Shown in pieces: positions 12,237 to 22,741 of a stretch of 64,000 nucleotides of DNA (within the stretch, counting starts at the first letter, position 1; each line of letters starts with the position of its first letter). The DNA lies in NCBI GenBank assembly GCA_021030915.1, contig JAGEMR010000002.1, forward strand, positions 62,001 through 126,000, given 5' to 3'. Both the position numbers and the translations under genes were made by a program. The notes under the pieces are model-generated. The model did not search any database. It worked only from the letters and a program-made list of their open reading frames with translations, and had not been told where the DNA came from. The stretch is from Astrothelium macrocarpum (lineage: Eukaryota; Ascomycota; Dothideomycetes; Trypetheliales; Trypetheliaceae).

Positions 12237-13924
12237 ATGTCTGCTTCTCAGGTACGTTTGGCAAAATCGTGCAGAGCATGAATATTTGTTTGCTGAACCA
12301 TTTCAACACAGGGAGCGGGACATGGAGGGCCTGGAGGACCAAGTGGCTCTGAAGGTCCTGGAGGTCCAGGAGGAGCTCCTTTGAAAGCTCCATATCCGCC
12401 TATGACACAGAGTCTAGGAGGCATTCCCAGCGTGATTCCTGATATTCCAGTTACTGCAGTTTTTCTCTTTCTTTTCATCGTTGGTGGTGCTGTGCACATG
12501 AAAACATTCAGACAGAACATGAAAGATGGGAAGAAATTCATCATGTCTGGGATGACTTTTGGTAAGACGTTGCCATTTCTGTCACGATTACATTCCCATC
12601 CATTAGGATTGAATTGATATTCCTGCTTCTTGGTCGCACCCTGACTAACCACGCCACAGGCTTTTGTATGGCTCGAGTCATTACCTGCGTCCTCCGAATT
12701 GCCTGGGCCACACGTCAACACAACATCAAACTCGGCATCGCCGCCGAAATCTTTGTGTACGCTGGCGTCGTCCTCCTCTTTGCCATCAACCTAGTCTTCG
12801 CTCAACGCTGTATGCGCGCGCAACATCCCCGAATCGGCTGGTCCATCCCTTTCAAGGTCTTTTTTGCCTTCCTCTACTTTGGCATCGTTGTCACCATCAT
12901 AATGCTCATCACCGTGGTCGTTCAATCCTTCTTCACCCTGTCCACAAATACACACCGAATTGACCGCGACGTACAACTCTATGGCGGCACTTTTTACGCC
13001 GTTGTTGCATTCCTTCCGCTCTGCTTCATCGTCATTGGCTTGCTCATTCCTCGGCGTACCTACATTGAAAAATTTGGTTATGGCCGTTTCCGCACCAAGG
13101 AGGAGATCCTTGCCCTTGCCTCCGTTCTCCTCACCCTGGGTGCAGCATTTCGAGCTGGCACAAATTGGTTGCCCCCGGTATCCTTGCGGGCCCCGACTCC
13201 GTGGTATTTCTCCAAAGCGGCGTTCTACTGCTTCAACTTCGTGATCGAGATCCTTGTTGTGGTCATTTATGCTGCGGGTCGCATCGACCGACGCTTCATT
13301 ATTCCGGATGGCGCACATGGGCGCGGGTCGTACAATCCGGAGCACGAGAAGCGTATGAGCCGAATGTCACAGGGGGCGCGGGATTGGCAGGAGTCATATC
13401 TCGAGGAGTTAAGGAAGCAGTGGCCTCGTCCGTACCTGGCGCAACAAGATGACTGGACAATGGATGCTCTTGAAGGGCGGCAGCAGACTATCAATGAGGA
13501 TGAAGAGGGATTTGTAGCAGGCATCCCCTTTGACGCAAACGAACTCAGTCTGGACAATGCGAGTGGACAATGGAAACTCAGACCCGTGAGTATTCTAAGT
13601 GGCCAAACAGGACACACATCGCAGACGATGGCAGGGAGCGATATTCGAGATGGTAGGAAGAGTATGGCAAAGAGTGTCCGCTCGGTGAAGAGTGGACGAA
13701 AGAGTCTCAAGCAGGTTGATATAGGGAGTGCAAAACAGAGCCTAAATGGAGGACCAGCAAGTTTGAGAGATCCAGAGGCGGGCTCAAGCCGTGTGCTTAA
13801 TGAGAGAGAGTCAATTGCGAGATTCAGTCGCGCGCCGACTGAAAGGGAGTTGGAGGTGAGGTCGAGTCGCGCAGTGACTGAAAGAGGTTCCGAGACGAGC
13901 TTGGGCTTTCACCCCGCGGAATGA
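12237..13924 (+). CDS. Seven-transmembrane DUF3112 family protein
   Basis: Fungus-specific multi-pass membrane protein of unknown function (DUF3112 by recognition of FCMARVITCVLRIAW and the helix pattern). Three exons fit: a 15-nt first exon 12237-12251 (MSASQ), 12312-12561 and 12660-13924. They total 509 residues. A Gly/Pro-rich N-terminus precedes about seven hydrophobic helices, starting with VTAVFLFLFIVGG and ending with FNFVIEILVVVIYAAG. A cytosolic tail of about 220 residues follows, rich in Ser/Arg/Lys and with short repeats of the kind SRAPTERE / SRAVTERG near the end. The tail looks like a phosphorylation target, but that is inference. The gene converges on GPN2. Confidence 0.85.
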
Positions 13925-14352
13925 AGTATGTCAAGAACTGGCAATCATTCGGAGAAAGAAATGGCGTCTGGAGTGTTGGTAACTTGGGAGGCGAGATGTA
14001 TTTTTTGTTACGATGTATGCCAACGAGGATATTCTCCCTACTTCCACGACCTCATGTCCTATCAAGGGTCTCAGACCGGTCCTATAATTAAGTAAATAGC
14101 CTTGGTAGGGCGTATGAATTTGTTCCCAATATTCAAATTGCCTGCTTACCGTATGCAGCTCTGAGCATTGAAACAACGGGATTGAGTCGATGTGATGATT
14201 GGAGCTTTTCCACGCGGCTCGAAAAATCGGTCTCTTCAGATGTTTGATAAGGGAAAATGCAAAGGACGGTAGCCATGGAGATATCATAGATGGTGTTCAG
14301 GCTCCCCGCTGAGTCTATTTTAGTTTTTCTTGATAATGGCGCACGCTGCCTA
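13925..14352. other. Intergenic region between convergent DUF3112 and GPN2 genes
   Basis: 428 bp between two stop codons. It holds both 3' regions. No further gene seen. Confidence 0.5.
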
Positions 14353-15592
14353 TTAGTTCTTTCTCATAATCTTAATCCCAGTGTCGTCAGCCCTGCCTGC
14401 CTCCGTCATCATTCTTTTCAGCTCGTCATCGTAATCCTCATGACCATGCATTCTGTTCTTGCTTGTTTGAGCATCAGCTCTTGTTTGAATTGCCTCATTA
14501 GCTCCATTCTGGCCTTTCCTCCATCGTGCCTCTTCTTCCCATTCCTTTTCCTCCAACTCATCAAACTTTTCTTTTCGGTCAATCCATCGCTCTTGCACAT
14601 CTGCAATATCCATCTCTGCACCCGCACCTTCTCTCATCGCCATCTGCCACACGCTCTCGTTGGCACCCTCGGCTGGACCAAATGCATAACCGCTGGCTCG
14701 GTCCACTGCTCTTAAAAGCTCCATCATGCTCCGTTTATTCTCCACTGCAAGCGTTTCGAAAGATACAAGCTGAAAATCTTGGACCAGCTCACAGATTGCT
14801 TTGTTGAGGCCCTCAAATTTCTCGCTTCCCAATCTCCCTGGGCTTTCAGATTGGAGATGTGGAAGAAGATATGACAGGTCTTGGACGTCAGTGTAGAAAT
14901 CAAGATTGAAGGGAAGTGGCGGATAGGATGAGAGTTTGTCGATCTTCGTCAGAACGTTGAGGTGGGGAAGGTCTAGCTGGAGCATGCTACGCAGGGAGAG
15001 CAGCAGAGAGGAGATGTATAGCGATGGAAGTGTGAGGCTGTGGGAGTCAACGAGGTGGAGAATCACGAGCTATCCGAGACACACATCAAATTAGTCTGGT
15101 GGTCTTCATGGATAGCAGAACAATGGTGGAAGCGTAGGTGGAATGCGGACTCTGTACCCAAGTTTTTCAAGGCGGAGGAATATATTACGTAGGGAAGAAT
15201 GATGCGTAAATAATTCAACCTGGCCTGGGCAGTCAAAGAGGACGTAGTCATCTGAGATGGAGTTAGTCGGACTGGTCCACTGATTACGAAAAGGGTAGAC
15301 TACCTCCGAGCTTTTTGAGAGCGTCCTGGAGCCATTCGAAGTTATGTTCCAGCTCTTCAAGCGCATATAACACGGCACCGTTCGGTCCGAGTTCATCGAC
15401 TTCCATAATTTCGTCAAGAGTGACTAGCTCCCGGATAGTAATAGAAGCTTGATAAAAGGTATGATCGTTGGCTGGGTCCAGGTTGACAACGGAGCATTTG
15501 CGCTGGATGGCATTCATGAATTGTTGCATGCCATCGCAATATGTAGACTTGCCAGAGCCCGGAGGACCGACGACAAGCTGTGCGAAAGGCAT
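14353..15592 (-). CDS. GPN2: GPN-loop GTPase 2
   Basis: Member of the GPN family of dimeric GTPases needed for nuclear import and assembly of RNA polymerase II. Three exons fit: 15304-15592, 15151-15251 and 14353-15069, for 368 residues. The start MPFAQLVVGPPGSGKST puts the P-loop at residues 9-17. The GPN loop is ELGPNGAV (69-71), the G3 motif is DCPGQVELF (103-110), and G4 is TKID in NVLTKIDKL. Intron 2 uses the weak donor GTCCGC; I chose it because it restores LGYR-LVILHLVDSH. A nearer GT at 15145-15165 would break the frame. The C-terminal 60 residues are charged and probably coiled. Divergent from BUB3. Confidence 0.93.
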
Positions 15593-15733
15593 GCCCAAGG
15601 GAAAGAGTGGAGGATAGTTCAAAGTGTTGAATGATGGTGGAGAACGAAGTCCCTCGTAAAAGAGCCCCTCCAAAACAAAACAAATACCGCCACTACAACT
15701 ACAGCAGCAGCAGCAACAACGACAACGACAATA
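15593..15733. promoter_or_regulatory. Bidirectional promoter of GPN2 and BUB3
   Basis: Only 141 bp separate the two start codons, so the promoters must overlap. It contains a CAA/CAG-type trinucleotide stretch on the plus strand (around 15697-15730). Confidence 0.7.
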
Positions 15734-16917
15734 ATGTCGAAAGGTGGCGAATTGAGCCGTGAGTCGATCTCATCGAATATAATGCCTTTTTCTAACATGC
15801 TTTAGCTCAAAAGGATTTGGCTGATCCACCTTCCGACGCGATTTCCTCGATTAAATTCTCCCCATATTCGAGCTCACGTTTGTTAGTTTCCTCATGGGAC
15901 AAACACGTCTACCTTTACGACGTGTTGGATGGTGAAAAAGGTCGACTAATAGCCAAAGTTGAACATCGCGCTCCCGTCCTAGACGTATGCTTCGGCAAAG
16001 ACGACAATGAAGCTTTCTCTGGAGCTCTCGACATGGACGTGCGGAGGTGAGCATGTACTCCTCTCATCCCTTATATGGGATTTGCCAATAACCTTCACTA
16101 CAGAATAGATCTCTCCACCGGCGAGCAAACAGTTCTAAGCACTCACAACAAACCCGTCAAAGCCCTCGTCTACTCCGCCCAACACTCTATGCTCATCTCC
16201 GGCTCCTGGGACAGCACCCTCCACATCCACCACCCCTCCAACCACCCTGACTATCCCTCCACCATCCCGCTCCCGTCCAAAGTCTTCTCCATGGCCCTCA
16301 CGCCCACCAAAGTTGTTGTCGCCATGGCCTCACGCACACTACACATCTACGATCTCACTAGTCTCCACCTACTCTCACGCGAGGCCGTCTCGTCGCCCCC
16401 TAATCTACTCAATGCCGAGCCCTGGCAGCGCCGCGAGTCGAGCTTGAAGTTCATCTTCCGCGCGACGGCGTGCATGCCGGGTGATGACGGGTATGCGACG
16501 TCGAGCATCGAGGGCCGTATCGCCGTCGAGATGTTCGATGCGAGCGAGGCAGCGCAGGCGCGCAAGTACGCCTTCAAGTGCCATCGCCAGCCCGGTCAGG
16601 ATCCGGCGACAGGGGAGGAGATTGATGTCGTGTATCCTGTCAACGCGCTGGCCTTCCATCCGGTAGAGGGGACCATGGCGAGTGGAGGGGGCGAGGGGCA
16701 CGTCATGCTCTGGGACACGGTGGGGAAGCGGCGAATTCGAGCTTATCAGAAGCTACCGGCAAGTGTGGCAGCGTTAGCATTCAATCAGGAGGGGAACATG
16801 CTGGCGATTGCAGTGAGTCCGGGTTTTGAAGATGGTAAGGATCTTGATGAAGCTGGAGTGGTAAAGTTGTTTGTTCGGGACCTGGGGGAGACAGAAGCGA
16901 AGCCAAAGAAAAAATAA
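15734..16917 (+). CDS. BUB3: Mitotic checkpoint WD40 protein Bub3
   Basis: WD40 propeller that carries Bub1 and Mad3/BubR1 to phosphorylated Spc105/KNL1 at kinetochores. Three exons fit: 15734-15758, 15806-16046 and 16104-16917. They total 359 residues, close to the family length. Diagnostic for Bub3 rather than Rae1 are QRRESSLKF followed by YATSSIEGRIAVEMFD. WD-like repeats are visible (LLVSSWDKHVYLYD, MLISGSWDSTLHIH, GTMASGGGEGHVMLWD). The first exon is only 25 nt (MSKGGELS plus one base). The C-terminus KPKKK is basic. Confident. Confidence 0.95.
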
Positions 16918-16985
16918 GGAAGATCGGATGAATAGCAATGTGCCTGCTATGATTAGATTTGTGGCCCGCTATTGATGTCTAATGG

Positions 16986-17226
16986 CACCTGTGGGTGCAA
17001 TAAGAAACGTCGCCGGTAACCGTAAAAGATATAATTCGCCGCAGGCCTCGTCGGGAGGACTTCGTATCATTCTAAATAACTACAGATTACGAACAGTCCA
17101 TCCAAAACTTATTGAGTAATAAATTTTAAAGATATTCTCGTATCTTTATTGAGGGCCTCCCGATGAGGTCTGCAGCGAATCATATCTTTTACGGTCGCGG
17201 GTGACATTTATTTGCATACACTAGTG
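16986..17226. mobile_element. MITE copy 2
   Basis: 241-bp element with long imperfect terminal inverted repeats of about 80 bp. The left end is CACCTGTGGGTGCAATAAG; the right end read inward is CACTAGTGTATGCAAATAA. Both arms hold CCGTAAAAGATAT followed by TTCG and a CGGGAGG block. The element is flanked on both sides by ATGG (16982-16985 and 17227-17230), a perfect 4-bp target duplication. It has no coding capacity. It lies 108 bp beyond the stop of the repeat-protein pseudogene. Confidence 0.9.
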
Positions 17227-17334
17227 ATGGCAAAGTCTGTGAGCACTCTATGTTTGGAACAATCTCTTCGTATTTGGTAGCTAGATAAGTTCATGTGCCA
17301 TCAAAAATGGTTGAAGCAAGAGCAGGAGAAGTAT

Positions 17335-18693
17335 CTAGTAAAAACTTTCCACTGGTGCCAAATCTTCCTTGTCCGAGTCAGATTCAATGTTTTGCAGCAT
17401 AGCATCAGTATTTTGAATCAAATCGTAAGAGTCATCCTCGACCTCGTCATCATCAATCCCAGCCTATTTTTTCTTAGCATATCTTGCCTTGGTCTTCGCC
17501 TTGGCTTTTCGGTCCTCCTTGGCCTTGGCATATGACTTCCGTTGAAGTTCGTTCTTCCTTCTCTTTTTTTTCTAATTCTTCTTTGAGCATTTCCTCCTTC
17601 TCTTCTGGGGAGTACTCCAAAATTCTCTTCTCACGACGTGCTTTGGCATTGTGGTACTTGTCTCTACCATATGCTCTTGATTTTTCTGGATTTTTAGCTC
17701 TACACTCTTGTCCACTTTGACGCACGCGTTCTGGAACTGCCCTCCGCCATTCTTGACCGCGTCTGAGTATTTCCTCCGTGTGCGCTTCACAATATGCTCG
17801 ACTATTTGCTTTTCCTGCTCCTCATACGTTGCATCATATTCCTTGAAGTATTCCCGTAGTTCTTCCTTATGCTCTTCACGATATTTCTTGCCTTTCGCCA
17901 GTCGCTCCTCCCAATGCTCTTTACCATATTTTTTATTCTTCGCTGATACTTGCTCCTGATGCGCTGCATACCATTTCTTCCTCCTCTCTGAAATTTCTTC
18001 CGGATGCTCTTCACGATGCTTCTAAAATCGCCATCAGTGGATGCAGTGAGAAATGTCACCCGCGATCGCGAAAGATATATTCGCCGCAGGCCTCTTCGGG
18101 AGGCCCTCAACAAGAGTAGACAAAGGGTTTTTAGAATCTGTTCCTCAATAAATTATTGGCAGATTATCTCAAATTTTGTAATTGGTTAGAATGGTATGGG
18201 GTCATCCCGACGAGGTCTGCGGCGAATATATCTTTCGCGATCGCGGGTGACATTTCTTATTGCATCCACTGGTGTCGCTCTAATAATCGCTCCCGATTCA
18301 CTGCATAATAACGCTTCTGATACTTCTGTCGACATTCACGACGAAATTCTTCTTTCGCTTGGATATCTGCTGGAGTTGGCAAAGGTAAATTTTGCAGTGA
18401 TAGCGGTTCTTCGCATGATGGAGGTGCGCGAGTCAGAGATTGTGGTTTCCAAATAGTCGGGAGTTTCGAGAGCTTCTGCAATGCGGATTGTCGTTTATCG
18501 GCATTGAAGTATCGAATAAGAAATTCTGGGTGTCGAACAAAGATATCCTGATAATAAATTAACATTATCACAAAAAGGAATATTTTACACATACGGTGGT
18601 TTTGATTTCAAGATGCGACTCGGCAAATGCTCTGGCATTGGCATTGAAGAACATACGATGTTTAGCGATGGAACTCTGGATCATATCTCGCAT
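17335..18693 (-). pseudogene. Broken gene for a 15-residue-repeat charged protein, interrupted by a MITE
   Basis: Product not recognised. Exon 1 (18595-18693) starts MRDMIQSSIAKHRMFF. A good intron (GTATGT to TTATCAG, 18548-18594) joins it in phase to DIFVRHPEFLIRYFNADK. From about 18330 downward the protein is a run of 15-residue units rich in Glu, Lys and Arg, each opening with an aromatic residue: YYAVNRERLLER, WYAAHQEQVSAKNKK, YGKEHWEERLAKGKK, YREEHKEELREYFKE, YCEAHTEEILRRGQE. A MITE (18032-18274) sits inside a unit. Removing it with one TCGC copy joins both sides in frame, leaving one TAG at the join. Further damage: a frame change in a short A-run near 17835, another in an A-run near 17570, and a TAG near 17470. 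The acidic tail (GIDDDEVEDDSYD) ends at 17335. It is a clear relic of a once-coding gene. Confidence 0.8.
18032..18274. mobile_element. MITE copy 3, inserted in a gene
   Basis: 243-bp element, the best preserved in its arms. Both ends carry GTGGATGCA...GAGAAATGTCACC or its mate, then the palindrome TCGCGATCGCGA region and TATATTCGCCGCAGGCCTC. Flanks are TCGC on both sides (18028-18031 and 18275-18278), a perfect 4-bp duplication. The duplication lies inside coding sequence of the repeat-protein gene, so the insertion point is known to the base. Confidence 0.92.
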
Positions 18694-19596
18694 TAAAAGA
18701 AAGATATTCGAGAATTGTGAATCGGTTGTATACAATTTTGGAATATTTATTCATCCATTTAATAATTGATTAAAGAATCTTCAAAAATATGTCAATGACA
18801 TCAAATGATGAAAGAAGTGGGAACAATCGATTCAGAAAGGAAATCAATTTGTTGAAAAGATGAAAGATTGGTTCTAAAGGGCCATCTTTAAGAGTCTGTG
18901 GAGACCAGTGCAGTACGAACAGAACTTCCTCAGCTTCTGTCCATCCTTATAAGATCACAAATGAGGCCGGATCTTCTTCACTATCAGAATACAGTGATAG
19001 GTGGTCGAAAAAAGCACGAATGCTTAGGGCGGCATGAGCTGATGTGGTTGGTGGAAAAGGCCATAGATGGGTTTCTCCAGCGTTATCAATATAAGAATCA
19101 TACTGAATTGGATCTACTGGTGACGACGCTAGTTTAAATCAGTTGATGCTGATGGGCGCCCTGGAATCTCGTCTCAATAATTTTGAAGAGACGTCGGGAA
19201 ATGCCAATGATAACGTGACTAAATAATTTCCATCGAGAGGACCTCAATTCGCTGTGTGCAACATTTCCAAAAGTCTCTCTGTTATACACATCGAATTGAG
19301 GCCTTTAGACCTTCCGGTCTCTATGATGAACGAGACACAAATAGTAGAAAGTTAAGTGCTAATTTAAACGAGAGCGAGTATTTATACCCATTTTCACGTG
19401 ACTGATCACGTGATTATCTTTCTCTTCCATCATGGAACGTGACATTTCTGCATTTGGTGAATTTTGAGACGCTGGAACCATGTTTTCCGCCGCATGTTTT
19501 TGGAGTCTGTAGGATATTGGGATCATCCTCATTGGCGCAGCATTGGCTCTCCTTTGAAGAAAAAAGATCGTGTGTACCCGTGTAGCTGGACCCTTT
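18694..19596. other. Gene-poor stretch upstream of the broken repeat-protein gene
   Basis: AT-rich. One plus-strand frame (about 18898-19137) reads RTELPQLLSILIRSQMRPD and looks protein-like, but it has no upstream or downstream partner exon that I can join. It may be another relic. It also holds an inverted repeat at 19242-19301 and CACGTGACTGATCACGTGA near 19400. Confidence 0.4.
19242..19301. repeat. Imperfect inverted repeat (22-bp arms)
   Basis: The arm 19242-19263 (CCTCAATTCGCTGTGTGCAACA) and the arm 19280-19301 pair with 19 of 22 matches around a 16-nt loop. No link to the MITE family is visible. It may be a transcription terminator-like hairpin, or a joint between two element ends. 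Confidence 0.65.
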
Positions 19597-19832
19597 CACC
19601 AGGAGTTGCAATAAAAAATGTCACACAACCGCGAGACATATAATTCACCGCACATCTCACAGGGAGGCACTCAGCAGCAAACGATGAGAATCGGATGATT
19701 CTTAATAAATTGCTTACGATTTCAAATACGATTTGCGATTGTTGAAAATGGTATGGGGTCCTCCCTATGAGGCCTGCGGCGGCTATATCGCTCGCATTCG
19801 CGGGTGATATTTTTTTATTGCAACCCCTGGTG
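19597..19832. mobile_element. MITE copy 4
   Basis: 236-bp element. The left end CACCAGGAGTTGCAATAA pairs with the right end CACCAGGGGTTGCAATAA read inward. The inner arms match the family (CCGCGAGACATATAATTCACCG on the left, GCCTGCGGCGGCTATATCG on the right). Flanks are CTTT and CACT, so no clear target duplication remains. This copy may be recombined or older. Confidence 0.88.
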
Positions 19833-20654
19833 CACTGGAAATGCTCTGTCAGTAACTTTGTCAAGGAATGATGAGGTTGGCGAATGGAAATAGCCGTATC
19901 ATCAACGCTTCTTTCGATATCTTGTCAATCGAAGCTCTGCTTCTTGGACCCAGGTCTGCAAACCAGGAAATCATATGTATGCTGCGGACCACACCGCCTG
20001 ATTGCATACGCCGCACAGGACTTCTTCGTTACTGAGTTTAAACCGTTAGGTAGGGACTGTGATGGGTGTGGCGAAGACGAACTGTGCCTACATTGGCGTC
20101 AAAAAAGACCAGATCGACGACTCCTACAGATACCGTGTCTTAAGGAAATGGCAAGCCCCAGAAAATGGGATGCAGATGCCGATGAACAGTGAAGCTGACG
20201 AAGAGTAGACGAAAGACTTTGTGAAGTTTGCAAGGCTTGTCGTCATACTCTACATAGGTCTTTACCGAGTTAGTCAAGATAGAAAGCCGCTGATGCTTGC
20301 CAGGCTTCCTTACAACCTCCACATTGCTGGCACGAGATGATTCCATGCCATTACACATGTCATGGATATTGATCAACGTCTTTTTCGGGTAAGACACCAT
20401 CGACAAATAAAAGTATGTGTGCCAGCTCTTAACTCCAGCTAGGTCAAGTTACCTTGGCTTCGTAAGTACACCGCCAGTCAGGCATTCCCCAAAAAAATCA
20501 CTGTTTGTTGGGCAGCGGTGGCTGATGGCGGTGTTTGTAAGTTGTTGCACAGAAGGTATGGTCCCGGGGTTGAGAAACTATTGATGAACACTTTCTTTCG
20601 TGACATCCAGTCTGCTAACGGTCCTAAATCAGTCCAAACCTCGGTACTCCGCTC

Positions 20655-21944
20655 ATGGTGAGGCTTTTTTGGTCGGTTGTGCGGTATAATTCCTCTCTGA
20701 TTTGGTGGCTGTGTCAGTTAATATTTGTCTGTTTGACGAACATACTCCTAATCACGATTTTGATATCCCTTCTGAGTAACGGTCTAACCAAGATAAGCTT
20801 AGCCATGGTCACTCTCCAGTCTTTTTCAAGTCTAGCTCCAGCGGCTCATGAGACGCATACCCGGACACCCTGGTTTTCTCGGATCGATTGGCTAATAATG
20901 CACAAATTCTGTGCCCGCATACAGGTTATGGAGCATGCCAGCGAAGAATTCTGCGTGAGTAGTCAAATGGCATGCCGCCGTATACACAGCCGCGATACTG
21001 ATGGTAATGTATGCAGCTCACGTACTCGATGTTTGTTCTTGAAGCATCCACATCAAATGGGCTGACGTATTTTCTACCACTGTTGGTGAGTCCTTTCATT
21101 CTGTGCCTCCACTGGCGCTTGTGGTGGCCATTTCCTAGGCCTGTGGCATCTATGTTTGTGGCGCTGGCCTTGAAACTACCTAGCTACGCCGCACCGATCC
21201 ACAGTGTTGTGACCAACAACCTAAGCACCGTTCCAGCCTTGTTCACTGTCGGCGATCTGTGACGTCTCGTGTCAAATGGCCGCCCACCATTGTCGAGGCT
21301 GTATCGTCTTTGCCGTGCAAAATGTTGTATTACCCATGCGGATCTAGGCAAGCCATTTTAGTGAACAAGGAAGAGCCACCGCAAAGTGTTGGTGTTGAGA
21401 TTCGCTGACTGATTCATTCATAGAACCTCCTGGCCCTAGCATTTCGACCCTTGCGGCTTTGCATTCCATCTGAGCAATTGCGCGTTGCGCGAATCGTGCT
21501 TCTCAAACTGACGCACTTCCCTTTTGTGGTGGCGATAGCAGTGTATGAATGCGGGCAGCGCTTCCTGGCTAGCGCTCGCAAAGGACGAGGTCATTTCGCC
21601 TCATCCTTTGGCGGTCCAGGCGGGAGAACATTGTCTTTAGTCCAGTCGCGGGGAAACTGGTGGGGAGGGACGCGCTCTTCGGCACGTCGCCTAGTCCGGC
21701 CCGCCCGTTAACAGCCGCTGGACCGTTACCTGGCCAAAACAAGCCAGATGAAGCTCCCGCCCACCGCCGGTTGCCGTCGCTCGATCTGCAGCAGACGCCA
21801 GCACCCTCGGCGGTATCGAGTGAGGAGATGCGAGATCTCCGCGCAATCATCGTCAGGCTTGGCGCCCAGGTGGAAGGGCTAAGAGCGGTGGTGATGCAGC
21901 AACGGCAAGCACGTCAAAACCTTGAGGCACGAGAAGCATAATCG
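20655..21944 (+). pseudogene. Remnant of a TRP-type (YVC1-like) ion channel gene
   Basis: Fragments match the C-terminal half of fungal TRP-like vacuolar cation channels, as I know the family. LIFVCLTNILLITILISLL plus SNGLTK (to 20792) is the last membrane helix. VMEHASEEF (20925-20954) follows, then YSMFVLEASTSNGLTYFLP (21017-21085), then LLALAFRPLRLCIPSEQL and RIVLLKLTHFPFVVAI (from 21424). The pieces join in phase 0 through introns 20955-21016 and 21086-21423. The gap 20793-20924 ends in ACAG but starts AT, a lost donor. A coiled-coil tail (EEMRDLRAIIVRLGAQVEGL, ending 21944) is in another frame. Most of the N-terminal half is missing; only a short trace (INASFDILSIEALLL, about 19898) may belong. 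I call it a relic, though late-stage functional splicing cannot be excluded. Confidence 0.65.
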
Positions 21945-22741
21945 CGTCTACCAAAGGCAAGCGAAAGAGCGGTCTAGGTACGTATCCACGAGCACTGCTG
22001 CTCGCAGACTTCTGCAAGCTGAGGCGGTCGACGCAGGCCCGACCCCCACAGAGCGACCGCGAATTCACGCGCGGTCGAACAGGCAGAAACGCGCCGGCTA
22101 ACTGACAAGGCGTGCACGAGCCGCCGGCGGCCGCTCGTGTGCGCGGCATGAGGTACGATGTGATTTGCCCGCGTTAGCGTTCCGTCCCGCTGGATGGCGC
22201 TAGGCCCGATCCTTGGAGTGCACAGCTTCACCAGTTTTAGAGACAGAGGAGGGCAGGGGCACGTACCGATACATGCATGCTACCCTCCTGCAAGCATTTC
22301 ACACCCCAGCCTCAATCCTGCCCCGGTTCACACGGAAGTGCCCATTACTCGCGCTGCGCGGCTCCAGGTTGACCATCGGGCCTGTAGCGACCTATGCAAT
22401 ATGACCCCGGTCCAGAGCTGTACGTCTGCCTCGTGCGAATTTACGTCCTCGACCTCTGAATGGCACCGCCGCAGCTCTACAAGAGCTATCCATGATCCGG
22501 GTGTTGCTTTCCTTAGATCAGATTGCTGGACAGCCCCCCTAACCTATCAACTTTATAATTCACACACTGCAAACACAATTGAAACATCAACAGTGTATAT
22601 TCGCTAAAGGTACCCCCAATTTCTTCTCAATTGTCGTCGTTTTCTGTTTAAACTCTGCAGTGCTGTTTCTCTTATTTTCATTTCCTTTCGGTTTCTTTCG
22701 TTTCTGCAGTCTGAACCAAAGCGTGGAATATCGTCCTTACT
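21945..22741. other. Upstream region of the C2H2 gene
   Basis: GC-rich to about 22250, then mixed, with a T/C-rich leader from about 22610. No gene recognised. It holds the promoter of the zinc-finger gene. Confidence 0.45.

Noticed and set aside
19400..19425. Paired CACGTG motifs
   Set aside because: Palindromic six-mers are expected by chance, and no gene starts nearby.
16918..19900. Treating the MITE pairs as LTRs of one retrotransposon
   Set aside because: The arms are inverted within each 240-bp unit, not direct repeats, and each unit has its own target duplication.
20793..20924. Possible AT-AC (minor spliceosome) intron in the channel relic
   Set aside because: It begins ATAAGC but ends ACAG, not AC, and lacks the minor-type donor. 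A mutated GT donor in a decaying gene is simpler.
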